Assembly (NCBI GenBank): GCA_013397845.1
Contig: VZTG01001555.1
Coordinates: 62,001 to 126,000 of the forward strand
Direction: 5' to 3'
DNA from: Melanocharis versteri
Taxonomy: Eukaryota; Chordata; Aves; Passeriformes; Melanocharitidae
DNA: 64,000 bases
Both the position numbers and the translations under genes were made by a program. How positions within the stretch are numbered: the stretch's first letter is position 1; each line of letters starts with the position of its first letter. A model generated the notes under the pieces. It was not told where the DNA came from. It did no database searches and worked only from the letters and a program-made list of their open reading frames with translations. Below are positions 1 through 37,200 of the stretch, piece by piece.

Positions 1-3000
1 CCATAAATGGCAGCTGAAATTCTCCTCAAAGTAGTGCAGTGTTTGCAGTCAAGTAAGCATGGCTTCTGTCCCACGGTCCTGATAATTGAGCACTGAGAAC
101 ACAGAAGCACCTTAGCAGTAAAATGCTAGGAAAAATGTGCCCTTTTTCTTGTTGTAAGAAATGTTTAATTCAGAGAAGAAACCTATGCACCTGTGAAAAA
201 CTGTCCTAAAGAAGCGTACTCTTCTTGTTTCTGCACAGATTTGTGTCAGTCCTGCAGCTTCAGTCATGAATGGAAGGACCTTCTCTATCTGTTTTGTTTC
301 AGGCGTTTTTACACCATCATTGGGGTAATGGTAAATCTTGATGCACCTGCCAGAGTGGCACTGTCCTTTGTTGATTGACTGATGGAAACAGCCATGAAAG
401 AGGAAAGGGATGGAGTGGTAGGCCAGTTCAGGGGAAGGAGTAGGTGAACATGATTTGAGACCTCCAAAAGGCATTTAAAGCAGAGAAGCATTGGTTGTGT
501 AAGTGTATATGTTTTGCTATTAATTTACAAACAAAGTTAATAAATTAATCAAGTATGTAAAAGTAATCCTGTGGCTAGGTCTTTGAAGGAAGGCTGACTT
601 GCCTTATGTGGTTCTTTGTGACAGCAGAAAAGAGACAGCTCTGACACAAAAGCTGTCTTTTATACCTCAGCTAAGACAACCTGTCCTACAAGCTTTGGAG
701 TCATGCCTTTTTAAATTAAATCCGTGCAGTATTTGTATATATTTGGCTCATTCCCTGCTGCCTCTCTGCACACAGCACATTTGTACTTCTCTGAAAAGCA
801 TAGGATATGACTGCTCAGTTGTTTGGGGATGTCCAGGAGATTGGGTTTTGCTATGCTGAGCACAAGGAAGGACCAGGAATGGGATTTGTCCTTCCAGGTC
901 TGCACTGACATTCCTTTACCCTGGTTCTTAGCCTTCAGTGGGAAGAAGGGTACTTATCCTAAAGGTGCATCTCCTAGGTATCCTGCTTTCCACTGACTGG
1001 TACACAGTGCCTAGGGGGACCAGCACAGATGTAGATCTCCAGTTTCAAGTGAAATGCGTATTCCTGCTGCTTACTGACTACCCTGCCTGCAAAGTAGCAA
1101 AAATGGTGATTAAGGAGGGCATTTAATAATTTTCCATTTCTTGAGACAAAGACATTAAAAAAAAAAGGGAGCAAAGGAAAGTTTAGATCTGTTAAGTACA
1201 ACCAGAATATTCCCAGGTAGTCCTTTAAATGTGAAGTGTTAGAGAGATATTTTCCTATAGGAGATAAAACCTCTCACTTGGCTGTTGAGTTTCAATTCCA
1301 TATTTCACACATTATTTGGAAAGATACATATTTTTAAAACTCATTCTCTCTGTATGTTTTTGTACACATACAACATGCACATTCTTGTCCCTGCAGCACA
1401 TATTTCACCTGTTGCTGCTGACCAGTGCATGCTCACGAAGTAGAGACGTACCAAATCTGAGTTCAGGGGCTGCAGAAGCGAAGGGACTTTGTGTGTGTGT
1501 AATGTTTGTCTATACAGGCAGGTTATATATGTTTATGTCAAGGGACCAGTTAAGAGACCGCCTTCCTGCTGTAGGAAACATAAAACAGGACTGTGTGTAG
1601 CTGGAACAAAAGCAGTTCCCAGCTTGGAGGGCTTGTCTTCTCAGTAGATGGAGCAGACATGGTTTTGGGGAAAGGAGTAATACAGGAGCAAGGTGTTCAT
1701 GCTGTCGGGTTGAACGTGTCGTACCAGTGCTGTGGCTTTATGCATAACAGCTCTGTTCAAAATGTGCAAAGTGACTTGGAGTGTGTGGGAGGTTACCAAG
1801 GAGAGATTAACTCAGAGGAAAGAAAAAAAGTTACAAAAAGGGTACATTTTCATATTGTCTAAGCCAAAAAAGATTCCTTTTGCTCATTTTTATTGTGATT
1901 CAGGATAGAAGAAACTCTGCAGACTTGCGAAAACTGTTACACAACAATTTGGTAACACAAACCTGTCTCCCCTTAAGTTGCATGAAGCCAAACAATCGGA
2001 CTTTTGTGGGTTTCAGGACTCAAATATTCCGGAGAAAGTACAAGAGAATAACTGATAAATGGCTAGGAGAGACCTCAGGTGCTCTCCTCATGCATCTTTG
2101 TTATCAGGAGGCTGGTGCAGTGTCCAGGGATAAAATTACTCTCTCCCTGGCTGGTCCAAGCTGCTCCCTCTCTCTTGCCTGGGTTTTACTCGTCTTCACT
2201 CCTGCGGTCACAGCCTAAGCTAGTCCTGGCAAAATGATCCAGGTTATGGAAAAACTTCCATTATAAAAGCCATGAAGTGGACCCGGGCATCTTGGCTGAG
2301 CTAGGCACGGAAGCAATGAGAGCACTGGCAGGGTGGGTAGGAGGAGGCAGTCCTGGCTTGGCCGCAGCCAGCGCAGGATGTGGGTTGTGAGCCAGGCTGT
2401 GCAGCGTCGCGGGTAGGCAAGCGCCTCACCGGGCAGTACGAGAGGAAAGCGCATCAGCTGTTTTGTTCACACTCAAAAAGCAAACCCTGAGTTTAGAGTG
2501 TCGTGTACCCTCTCAGGTCCTTCTGGAGCAGTGTTCAGTGGTGCACAGACCTCTAAGACCCTGTACATAGAGTGTGCTTGCAATTCAACCCTGTACCGCC
2601 CCGGGTTGGCTGCAGCTGCTCAGGATGAGCTGCATGCACGAATTGTGCAGGAGCATCAGCCAGGAGAGGTATTTTTGTAGCAGCATGCTGGCTGCTGTGT
2701 TAAGAGGCAGTGTGAACATGTGGTTGGAGAGACTCGCCAGAACTGCAGTACCCTGAATCGCAGCAGTCTTACCTTTTTAGCAGGACCTAAATCTCTTTCC
2801 CTGACCCCATACGTGCAAGCAAAGGAGATGATGATTTTGTTGCTCAGATCTGGAAGTTGCCTCAACAAAACAGCAGTTTCCCTGTCTTCCCTGTGCAGTA
2901 GTTGTGAGGGCATGAGAGAGCTCTGCACCTTCAGCCAGGGTTGACTGTGCTGGAGCTAACACAAGGTGGGATCCGGGAGTAGGGAAGCGGCTGTTGAATG

Positions 3001-6000
3001 TAGCAGTGTGGGTTTGTTCTGTGAAATCACTGCTTGAGCAGGGGACAAAGGTAGGTGGTGGCATGAAGTCCTCACACCCTCTGAGCCGAGCCAGGACTTG
3101 TGTTTAGGTTCTAAGGTACTCCCATTCTCAGACTCTTAGAGAGTTGTTTCATCTAGAGGGAGAGCTGCTGACAGGTGGGATGGGTAGATGATGTTACTTG
3201 GTAAAAGAAGACAGAAATAAAGGCTGTTCTGGCGTGTAACGAGACTTCATTCCTCCAGAGATTCAGTTACCAAGCTAAAGATTTTTGTGGGGAAAAGATA
3301 ACAAAGATCTTGTTCGACTTAGAGGCAAGGCAGAGTATTCCACTGGTTTTTGGTCATTGTATCTGTTTCTTACAGAAACCATCTTAGTGATGACTGTGAC
3401 AGAAAGACCCGTGTGTGACTCTATTTCATTGTGGTCCTATTCCTAAGTAATAATGATTTGCCCAGCTCTGGATGTGCTCTTCATTGCAGATCTCTAGGAA
3501 CTCTTTGGTTTTATTCCCACTGAACAGTTTAAAAGGCTGAGGCACACAGAGGTGGCACATTTCAGCTGCAGGCGTATGTGGTACCTGCCTCAATGGCATT
3601 TATGTATCAGCAGCTGCCGTCTCCCCCTGCAGCCAGGCTGCCGCAGTCATGTCCCTGGCTCTCTTCCCTGCTTCCTCGCCTTACTGGTGCTCTTAATTTA
3701 ATTTTGTGAGGTTTGCAGAGGGCTAAATTTGGGCCCAAGAGTGTTATTTTTAGAGTCTTGAAAATAGGCTAATGTACAAAAAAAGATTTTTCTCACAGCT
3801 TAATGAACCATTTTTGGATTCTGAGGGGGAGAGGAGGATTGGCAGTAAGATGGAAGGGCTTTTCATGTCATCTCCTTAGTCATATAAGGAGCAAAGGGCC
3901 CATTTATGACACTGACGTCATCTCAGAGCTTCATGTGCATTGTCCCATACCATTCTTTCTCCTTGATCTGTTTCCAAAACTCCTCTTCTCTTATCCACCC
4001 ACCTTTTTTACCTGCTGCCGGCCCCTGTCCTTCAGTGGTGCCACAGATGCCTTCTGTGCCTGCTGCCTGCATTTTCAGCCCCACACAGATTGCATTTCCC
4101 CGAATCAATTTTAAGGAGCCATTGATGGAGGTGGGTTTCAGGAAAATGCCTACCATTCATTTCTTGGTTTCTGCCAGGATGGGTTTCAAGTGTCCATGTT
4201 CCAACTAGAGGCTCATTCAAAACCCAGTGCTGAGCAGACAGTGCATAGACTGGCACAACAGAGAAGTGTTTGTCCTGGGTTTTCTGACCATATCTGTCTC
4301 AGCCTTGTGGGAAGGATGACTTCTATCCAGGGGTTATGTGCTTGCACCAGCTTTGAAATCATCATGGCGTCAGTGCTTTGTTACCTGAGATAGGTATTGT
4401 GCTGAAGTCACTTGAGGGGTGGTGAAAATGAGTTTAGTCCTCAAGGCTGTTGCAAAGAAAAAAGAAATAATAAGAGGGGAGGCAAGGAGGCTGATCTTGA
4501 AGTGCTGTGCTTCCAGGAAGCCAGCCGTCTGCTGCCCTGTGTTGAAGTGAACACGGGTTTGGATTGCTAACCCTTTCCTCCGACTCTAGGGACATTTCAG
4601 AGGAGTGTGAGTGAGCAGATGGATTTTATTAGACTTAGAAGAGACAGTTTTTAAATTGAAAAGGCTTTCAACCTTGTCTTTAGAGAATGGTGTTGACATG
4701 GAGGTCCTTGTCTTTCATGCTGCTTGCCTATTCCCTCCTTCTCTCTCCCACTTGCAGGACGGGGTTTAAAACCCACCTGAGCACTGCCCACCTCTGCCAC
4801 CTCGGCAGATGTTTGTCATACCAAGTGCTTTCTATGTGTCTTGCCTCATATTGCTTTTGGCTTAAGATACAACCCAGTCCCCCAAATGTTTACTGCTGGA
4901 CGTGCTCCCACTGACATCTGCAGGAGAGCAGCGAGTCCAGCTGTTGACCGAAGTGATCCTGGCAGCAGCTGCTGCCCGCGTGGGGTACGGACCTTCTCGA
5001 AGAAGCTGTGATCGTGTTCTGAACGCAGACTGTATTTTCACTAATGTCCTTCCAAGATAAAAGGCCAAAAAGATGACCACCACTTATGGGCTAATTAGCC
5101 AGAAGCCTCCATCTCATTTATCATCATCCAGATGTTATCCTGCTAATTTCAGGGCTGTTACTCAAGCACGAAATTGAACACACAGGAGTTTAGAGTGGGT
5201 CTACATCACAGGCTTTTGTCGGGGAGGCCCTTAGTCAGGGCTTTGATGGGGTGTGTGATCTTTGGCCAACACAGCTGTGCTGAAAAGAAGTCCTCAACAT
5301 CAATTTCTGCTCGTTATACCAGCAGACCTTATTTTTACTGATATTGCTGATGTGGGGGAAGAGAAGCTTCCCGGCATTTGCTGCTGGTGTGAGTTCTGTC
5401 AAAGGTGACCTCTCCTTACTCATCCTGTGGACCCCATCCCAGCTGCTCTGGCAGTCTCCCTGGTAAGACCTGTTCTAAGTGGGTGCAGTTGTGAGGTTTC
5501 TGTTACGGGACTGTACTTGCTTTTATTATTGATTTTTTTTCTAAGAGTCTTTTGAATGCATTTTTTAAAATGTACATCTTGTTCTCAAGAAGGCTTTGAT
5601 CTTGTTAATCTTTTCATCTATGCATCAATCTGTTGTGTGAAAATGCTGGAATGTGCTCTTATTGTGGCAAGGGCTTTCTTTGGGTTTGTTTCCAATATTT
5701 TTTGCATAGTTTAGGGAATTTTTCTTCCCCGAGGCTCTCCCTCTGGCTTGATCCTACATGAAAGTTGACCACAGACGTGTCAGGTTCTAGAATGCCACTT
5801 TAGGCTGTGTCTTTGAATTTTCTTTGCAGGGATTTCCTGATACCAAATTGAAGCAATTCTTTCTCTTTCTTTATCATATTAAGAGAAAGAAAACATTTTG
5901 GGTGAGCCTGCATATTCAGCTGTGAGCAGCAATGAGCTCCCTCTGCCTGTCTTCACCAGGTCTGACACACACCAACCTTGAACTCAAAGTTTTGTGGTTG

Positions 6001-6875
6001 CTATAGCATGAGGCAGAGTCGGGACTAACTTACCTGCTCTCTGTCTGTGTTAAGAAGTTGAGCAAACTGTACTCTTGAGGTTGTGGTCATTTGTCCGGTT
6101 CGAGGCATGGACAACATGATTAAATCCATCCGCCTTTGGCCGCATAGACTTAGCCTTAATCTTGATCACTTCTATTTGCTTATCTCTCCTAGTTCTTTTA
6201 GGTTTAGACCTCAGGTTATGCTTTCCTAGTTACAGCCATGCTTTCCTACAATGTCCATCTGCTCACGATAGCAGCTGTTCTTGTGAAAACCCTTGTATAA
6301 ATGCAATCATAGGTCTGAGAAGTCATGCCCTGTGGTATAACATGGACCCAAAGGACAGTGAAGAAGGGGTCATTTGGCAGCCAAAAAAATAAAAAAGAGA
6401 AAATCAAAACTGCACCTCCTGTATATGCCTGTCAAAATAGCACCTTTGTAACTGAATCAAGTCAGGACTTTTGCAGTTGTGGGACCCTCACTGTGCACGG
6501 TGGAGTGACCAAGGTGTCCTTTTCAACTTTCCTCAGTGTAAACTGGAAATTTCTCTGCTGAATCGTTGATATCATCGTGGTAATCACTGAGCACTTCAAT
6601 CGGGAGAGGAGCTGATTCCCTTGTCTCTGTACATAACTGTGAGAGAATTTGGCTTGTGGTGGTGGGCTGGGCAAGAGAAGGTTGGAGCATGAAAGGACAC
6701 CTGGGAAATGTGCTGCCAAAGCACAGAGCCTGGTGTTGACCTCTGAAGAGACCCTAGGCAGTACTTCAAGGTCTTTGAATATTTGTTGTCCTTGATACTG
6801 TTGACCTGTAAGTGTAAACTTCTTGGTTTATGAAACCATAATGAATTTCTGTTTGTACTTGTATCTTTTGCCTAG
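1..6875 (+). other. MTMR2 upstream intron sequence, no exon seen
   Basis: I looked for the upstream MTMR2 coding exons (the Ser-rich N-terminal region) and for other genes and found none. Open frames here are short (120 codons or fewer), resemble nothing I know and have no splice context. No clear mobile element is visible. The most likely reading is intron, at least 6.9 kb long, between the N-terminal exons left of the window and the exon at 6876. Confidence 0.7.
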
Positions 6876-29776
<22,901 letters not shown>

Positions 29777-31700
29777 TACGGACTTGTTTTTGCCCAGTAC
29801 CTTCCCAGGACCATGAGGGGCAGCTTTTCTGAAACCCCCTGGATTTCCAGCTTGGTGCCTGGGAGATGCCAACCTATTTATTTATTTCTCTCCAGGGTAA
29901 TTTATTAGTACTGTAGCACTAGAGAAAGCTTAAAGCAAAAACCAACACAGACAAGGCCCCCTATGCAATTAACCTTCTCAGTGGCTAGCTTATATTACAA
30001 GCCAATTGCACTTGCCACCTGTAAGAAGCCTGGAGCTCGCTCTTTGTTCATTGATGTGCTGGAAATCACTTGGCTTGAAAGAGTCTGTGCACGAGCATGA
30101 AGGAAAAACATCTGCTCAGAAGTTTGAAAGGCCAAACCTGACTTTATATTGAAGCCTCAGATGCGGCTGTGGCATCACACATCCTCCTGCACAGCAGAGA
30201 GAATGAGGGCGTTTGCCAGCACACCTGGAAACAAGCAACAGCAGTGTCTGAAACAAGTAATTCCCTTCACCTCAACCTAGATCATAGGAAGCCATGTAAA
30301 TGATGCCTTATTTAAAGAAAGGGCAGCTTCTCCCAATAAAACATGGCAGTAGAGGAGCAACATACGAGACTTGATTTTGTAGGACGACGTTTACTTCCAT
30401 CTCTGCAACTTCAGAATCTCGCTTATGGTTTACAGTGAGTGTGCCAGGATGCAACTTAAGCAGCTTTTTTTCAGAGGGGGGAGCAGAGTGTGGCTCCCCT
30501 GGGCTTTCCACAGCTCCTCTGGCCTCCAGTGCCTCACAGTCATCAGGGGAAAGGTAGTGGAATACCAAGGAGCACGTGTAAACTGCTGGGATCAGCCATT
30601 ACATTTTGCTTGGGTAAGCATAATTAGCAATTTTAATGCTTCTGTGCAGGGTTATAGTGGTGTATTTATGGTATTTCAGCTTTCTGCTAACTAATGGAAG
30701 CAACTGTGCATCAACCAAAGACGCCTTTTTGCCTGCATTGCAACTGCTGCTTTAGGTTTTTCTGGCAGACTGAACAGCTTAGCCATTTTCTAAACCCTAC
30801 CTTTTTCCTCATAGTCTGCTTCAGGAACTGGTGTCACTCAATGAAATTCGAGTTGAAATTCAATTTCAATACAAAAATTTACTGTAGGAGATAAAAGACA
30901 CACTTGGTGAAACCATGACTGCCTCCCTGCTCTTCCAAACAGGTAAGCACAGGGTTGCAGAGGAGAGGGCTTACAGCAAAGGCAGTTGAGAATGTGCAAG
31001 GTCTTCAGGCTGCTTCTCCACCTCTCTGCTATGGAGAAGGGGCACTGCTTGGTGTGGGTTCCTGTGTTACTCCTTTATGACAGGATCCCAGACTGTGGTC
31101 ACCTGTTTAATATATCTGTCAGCTGCTTCACTTAGCTGCTATTCCACTAGAGAAGGATTTTTGGAGACAGCGTAAGAGTAGACCCATTTCCACCTAGGAA
31201 ACTGCCTTTCAAAAGCCACATTCCTTCCAAGGCAGTTAGCAGTCATTTCCTCCTGCAGTCTCCACTTCTGCCTGCTCTACTGCTGCAATCACCACAGTGT
31301 GCTTACAGAGAAATCCACAGCCACCTTCTGTCAGGATGAGTAACAGGCTGCACAGCATGACCACATTTGTTATAAGGTGGCCTGACACATTATGGTTCAA
31401 TAGTGCAAAGAATCCACACAAAATACTTTCTAAGGATTTGGATTTGCTTTGAGGCTAAAGGGCAGGTCTGCTCTTACATACAATCACTATATAAGATGGT
31501 TTAAAGCATTATTCTGTATTAGCAAATTGACTATGTGTGTATATTTTGTTTCTTGATGAAGGCTGTTTGGTTTCCTTAACACTAATAAAAATGGATAAAC
31601 GGATAAAGTTCCTGTGCTCTTATTTTCAACTATGTGGTTTTCCAAAGGACTTGCAGGACATGCAAACATTAAATAAACAGCACTGCAAGTTCAGTGTGTG
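29777..31700 (+). other. MTMR2 3' UTR (extent inferred)
   Basis: Sequence after the MTMR2 stop with no further splice-linked coding. It contains AATAAA at 30335-30340, 31584-31589 and 31672-31677. I take the last as the distal end because a GT-rich element follows it at once. The true end needs transcript data. Confidence 0.5.
31672..31677 (+). terminator. Candidate distal MTMR2 poly(A) signal
   Basis: AATAAA about 1.9 kb after the stop codon. It is followed within 20-50 bases by two near-identical GT-rich copies of TTCAGTGTGTGAACTCATTC, the kind of downstream element that binds CstF. Another AATAAA lies at 31584. Confidence 0.5.
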
Positions 31701-31884
31701 AACTCATTCTTCAGTGTGTGAACTCTCATTCTTCTGCAGAGGGTCTTGCAAGATATTAATGTTGAAACTCTGAAGTCTGGAATGACAGAAAACCAAGACT
31801 CATCTTTGGACAAGTTTCATTTATCCTGTACACACCAGTATTAATACAGATACAGTGCTTAGCTGCTCAGTATTGTAAAAACAG

Positions 31885-32245
31885 AAACACAGAATGGTTT
31901 GAGTTGGAAGGGACCTTTAAAGATCATCCAGTTCCAACCCCCTTGATTGGCAGGGACACCTTTCACTAGACGAGGTAGCTCAAAGCCCCATCGAACCTGG
32001 CCTCGAACACTTCCAGGGGTGGGGCATCCACAACTTCTCTGGCCAATCTGTGCCAGTGCCTCACCACCCTTGCAGTAAAGAATTTCTTCCTGATATCTAA
32101 TCTAAACCTGCCCTCTCTCAGTTTAAAGCCATTCCCCCTTGTCCTATCACTACACACTCTCTCCAGCTCTCTTATAACCCTTTCACCTGCTAGAAGGTCT
32201 CCCCAGAGCCTCTTCCTCTCCGGGCTAAACAACCCCAATGCTCAC
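31885..32245 (-). mobile_element. CR1 LINE 3'-end fragment
   Basis: The + strand carries the classic reverse-complement CR1 tail AGAATGGTTTGAGTTGGAAG. This is followed by the cystine-poor C-terminal coding region, read on the minus strand as R-F-R-L-D-I-R-K-K-F-F-T-A-R-V-V-R-H-W. It is 5' truncated at about 360 bases. It lies between the MTMR2 and CEP57 3' ends. Confidence 0.9.
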
Positions 32246-33076
32246 AGAAGCTACTGTCTAATGCACTGTGAAGTGCAGATTTTTTTTTTTTAATTGTGAA
32301 AGTATTTCAGTCAAAGTATTCTGAAATACTCTCACGACTAAAAAAAACCTCAACGATTTCTGTACCTTACAGTGCATTGGCACAGTAACTTCTGTGTAAA
32401 AGGAAGATTCACATTTTTGCAGGTAACTTATGCAAAGCCTAAATTCACTGGGATGATTTGTGATCATCTTAGTGGATGGTCCCTGATGCTCTCAACCCCA
32501 GTGGGCTTAATTCTAACTTGGACACCTCATTCATTCACTGCAGGCAGCATGGATGGAGCCTAAAATACTCCTAAGCCCTCCCCCAGTAAGGAGCTGCATG
32601 AGGACAGCCTGAGGTCATGCTGAAGTTAACCCACCTTCGAGCAAGCTTATCTCCAGAGGTCCTTCCCAAGCAAAATGGCTGAGTGTAAGTTTCAGGTACT
32701 GATTTTTCAGGACCCCTGGTATGAACTGTTCTTGAAGTGATTACTCCCACTGTACCTGGTTAGCAGCATCTAACAGCAGCTAACACCTTGTGTGCCTTAC
32801 ATGCAAGAAGACAAGCTGGGTGGATCACCTACAGGCAACAAACTCAACCCCCTTCTGCCTGTGTTGCCCCCGCCGAGTTCCCTGCCTGTTCAGCTACAGG
32901 CAAGGGTGCACTACTCTGGCTCTGACCTTACCTGCAGCTCTCATTCATCACCCTGCCTGGGGAGAAGTCACCTTGCCATGAAAAGCCCACTGGCTGTGGC
33001 ACAGTGCTGCAGCAAGCACCCAGCTAATATAGAGGAAGTGCAGCTTTCCCACAATTCATTCAACAGGCAAGCTGGC

Positions 33077-33082
33077 TTTATT
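33077..33082 (-). terminator. Candidate CEP57 poly(A) signal
   Basis: TTTATT on the + strand is AATAAA on the minus strand, about 970 bases past the CEP57 stop. No nearer canonical hexamer was noticed, so the inferred CEP57 3' UTR is roughly 33060-34054. This rests on the motif alone. Confidence 0.4.
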
Positions 33083-34054
33083 ATTTTTCAACTGTATATA
33101 CAGGTAATCTGGGTCTTCTATACATTCCATTAATAGGAAATTCTTTGAATTATTAACATAATAAATAACATTCAATCAGCTGTGCAAGTCAGAGCACAAA
33201 CTTAATTGCACTACTACCAAAGTAGATAGCTCATCAAAGCACATACTTCAAGTTAAAAGCAAGACGCCAGGACCAAATGGCACGATTGAGGCACTTGCAG
33301 TTTAAAACACCTGAGGTTTCTCTCACTCCTTTACCACCCAAAGCTGTCAGCTACAGACAGGGTATTATCCCCTATCCTACAGCTTTTTCCTAAAGCAGGA
33401 TTTCTGTAGAAAAATTTCACTTGATCATTAAGCAACATAATTCATAAGGTACTTTGCTCCTTTACTGAGAGCTCAAACAGCCACTGATGCTGACTAATGC
33501 AACATAGCAGAACAAGAACCAGGGCAGCCTTTTGAAGAGAGCTCCACAGAACACCTTCAAAGGGGTTCACCTGTTCTCCCTCAGACACTCCCAGAGACGG
33601 AGTCATTGCAGCTGCACACAGAACAGAACCAACAAAGGCCCTCAACACCCGGGGCTGCAGCATTGTTTCCACACGAGATGCATCCTGAGAGGCCTCCCAG
33701 CTCAACAGCATGAAATGGCACTGGCACATCAAGCACACACCAACCCACGTACATGTGCAGTGCTTGGTGTGCTGGAACAACACAGAGGGACTGCTGGAAC
33801 CATAACATAGGGAACTGGGGGAGCCCTACTGTTAAGATTCAGTGGCCGTGCACCTTGAAAATGGAACGTGATTTAAGCTAGATCATAATATATACAATTA
33901 AATACAGGGATGGAGAGCCAAGAGCCTGTAAGCTTGTATTTCAAAAGTGCGCTTAGCGTACAGTAGTCTCTTCCACACAGCAAGAAAGGCAGCTGCTTTA
34001 GATCCAGAAGGTAAGTTTGGCCAGGATGGTCCAGGAACATCTCCTGCAGAAGAG

Positions 34055-34291
34055 TCAGTAGTCCCAGCTGATATCATCTTTCTGTAGTGAAGTCTGTATG
34101 GTCTGCATGTCTCTCAGCAACTGAAGATTTTTCCGACTCTTCTCTCCAGGCTTCACTTTGATGGGACCTGCATTCTTTCCTTTTGTGGTTACTGTAGTTG
34201 TTACTTTAACCTCACTGACTGGGAACCTGCTGTCTTTTATTTGTTTAGCAGAAGTCTTTCTGGACTTGCATTCTCTCTTAACTCTCTCTAG
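34055..34291 (-). CDS. CEP57: CEP57 exon 11, last (residues 424-501 and stop)
   Basis: Acceptor TTTCAG; TGA stop at 34057-34055. It reads L-E-R-V-K-R-E-C-K-S-R-K-T, a Thr/Val-rich divergent middle, then the conserved P-G-E-K-S-R-K-N-L-Q-L-L-R-D-M-Q and the terminal S-W-D-Y. Confidence 0.95.
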   Translation of the reverse strand, partial: LERVKRECKSRKTSAKQIKDSRFPVSEVKVTTTVTTKGKNAGPIKVKPGEKSRKNLQLLRDMQTIQTSLQKDDISWDY

Positions 34292-37200
34292 CTGAAAGAG
34301 AAGCCCAGAGAAAAAACATGAAGTGATCTTGTTTCAGTTTTATGTTACGCAATTCTTCCAAACAGCTGAAATATCCCACCACTTATCTCACCCAGGTAAG
34401 CAAATGGTTGTTTCCAAGTCACACTGAACAATAAATATTTTATTTTCCTTACAAAGCACAGTTATATCTACATCTTTAGAGCTGTGTTTAGCTTACAGTC
34501 TGATCTACCACCTCTCTAAAAACTGGGAAGTTCATTATGGGGGAACATCACCATTAGGAATGTAACAGAAAAAGATGTAGATGAAAAAAGTTGATTTGTC
34601 ACTGTTACCATCCAGTGATTAAAAAAGAAAACATAGGAAAACAAGGGTTTTCTACATACATACTAGCAATTTTAATAGCTAGTCAGTGCCAGAGATGTCT
34701 CTTTGAAAGAATACCAGAGCTCTGCTGGTGTGAAGAGGTGGTACCCACACACAGCTCTGTAAAATCACAGCACACGAATCTCAGTACTCCCCAGCAACGA
34801 CTGAATGGGGAACTGGACAGTCTGAGGTTCAGACACATTCATACGCCCAAACCACAACATGGGTGGCTTCTACAGCTCCCCTCTCTGCAGGTGGTGGTGC
34901 TCCCTCCTCCTAGTTGACAGCATGCAGCAATTTTCCTAAACCTTGGCTGCTAAAACTTTTGCCAATAGCACATGCAGCATCATTACTGCTGGGAACTACA
35001 GCACATCTGCTTCTCTGCAGCAGTTCCTCTGAAGATCATAAGATATCAAAAGTGAGAAATGCTTCTAAAAGCAAGCATTTCACAGGTTCATTCCGGATGT
35101 CAAGTCTCAGCATGTGTTTTGTGTATAAAGTTACATCAGGTGAGGCTGAATCGTGGTTCATATGAACTGAACCAGATTAAACACATGGGGTTAAGCTCTT
35201 TGAAAGAAATTCACTGAAAGTAATGAAGATAAAAGAAAACAAGGAATATGACTCATAGCTTTGAATGAACAGGCTACACTATCCAGAACATTTTGAAAGT
35301 TATAAAATAAGCAAAACAGACATTTGGGGTCTTATAAAATGCAAATCTAAACATAAATAGGTCATTTACTCCAAGTAAAGGAAAACTGTTAAATAATGTT
35401 CTAAGGACAAGAGAACTGTAAAATGCAATGTGAGAATAGATGAGAAACCTCTGCCCAGGACGGGGTGAAGAGTGGGCACAAGGGTGACAGAAAAGATATT
35501 TGTGTAAAGATACAGGAATAGAACGATGAAAGTATGCAGACTACCTTTGGGACACCAAAGATAGAGCTAGGCAATACTACTCTAAAGCAGTTACTTCTGC
35601 CTTATGCAATTGCTGCTAGATTAGGATATAACATAAAAAAGCCCTGCTTAAGTCAGCAACTCTACATGAGCATGAACACAGGCAAAAGGAACTCACCTGC
35701 AAACGATGCCTCCGAACTTTGCTGATTTGGTCTGCCTTTGCTTCCATCTTTCCCACCAGTGCCTCAAGTTCCCTCTCCAGATCTTCCCTCACTGCAACAG
35801 TTGGGGCTTCCTGGATGAGCTTTGACAGCTGCTGGTGATCACTAGCACACAATTCAGACACAACAAGGCTTGCATCAGGCTCCATTGGCTTCTACATCTT
35901 GTATGCAGTTCAGAAATAACACTTCTAGGAAACTATAACATCAGCAGCCAGACATGTTCAACACACCATGACAAACCAGTAATAACACTTTTGCTGGTTT
36001 GCAGCATTATTACAGTAGCACATCATGGTGGCAGGCTGCTGCAACATTGAGTATCAATAATCTAAGTAGCTTCCAAATTCAAAATGACCAAATAACCCCT
36101 TGAGAGCTTGATCTCAAGCACTCATTGAGTTAATATTTTGTGTATCTGTACCTACTGCAGCTGTGCAGTACAGTAACAATTCATGTTCTGTTAACCAGGA
36201 CAAGCAAAACACCCAGCAAAAGCTGTCCTTTAATGGACTATTTGTCCAGATCCTGCTTTTGGCTAGGATAGAGTTTTCGTTTTTAGTAGCTGTTACATTG
36301 CTGTGTTTTGGATTCAGTACAAAAATAATGTTGATAACACTGATGTTTTCACTGTTGCTCAGCAGTGCTTACCCTAAGCCAAGGGCTTTTCAGTGTCTCC
36401 TGCTATGCCAGTGAGGAGGGGCACAAGAAGCTGGGGCAGGGAGATACCTGGGATAGCTGATCAAAACTGGACAAAGGGATATTCCATACCATAGATCATG
36501 CCCAGTATATAAACTACGGGGAGTTAGCTATGAGGGGACAATTACTGCTGGGGACAGGCATCGGTCAGCAGGTGGTGAACAACCGTACTGTACGTCACAT
36601 GCTTTTTTTACCTTGGATTTTGTTCCCCTCCCTTTTTCATTACTATTGTCATTACATTTTACTTTATTTCAATTACTAAACTGTCCTTATTTCAGCCCAT
36701 GGGTTTTTCCTCTTCCCGACTTCTTTCCCCATCCCACCAGAGCAGAGGGGTGGGAAGGCAGCTGTGTGAAGCTGGGGTTAAACCAAGACAGTTCTTTCTG
36801 GCACCCAACGTGGGCCACGAGGGATTAATGACAGGTCTGCCCAGAGTGCATGAAGACAAATCTTTTCTAGGCATCGCTGTATTGGTTTAATAGTGGGTGT
36901 TCGCAGTGGTGGTTTACGGGGCCACAGAATCCCTGGCCATGAAATTCCCGGGGGGAATGCGTGTCCTCCGCGCACTGCGGGAGCCACCTACTGGGGAACC
37001 GGTGTAATTACACCTCCCTCCCTCCCTGCTCGGCGAGCCAGCCGACAGAGCAGACATGGTCCCACACCTTGCCCTTCTCCTCCGGGCTAATTGCAGCAGC
37101 CTTTGAGAACTCCCAGTATCCCACGGGAGTTAAAACCAGTGCGGTCCCAGCGCTCGGATCCAGCATGGTGCTGAACGGGGTGCAGATCCGGGCAGGATTT

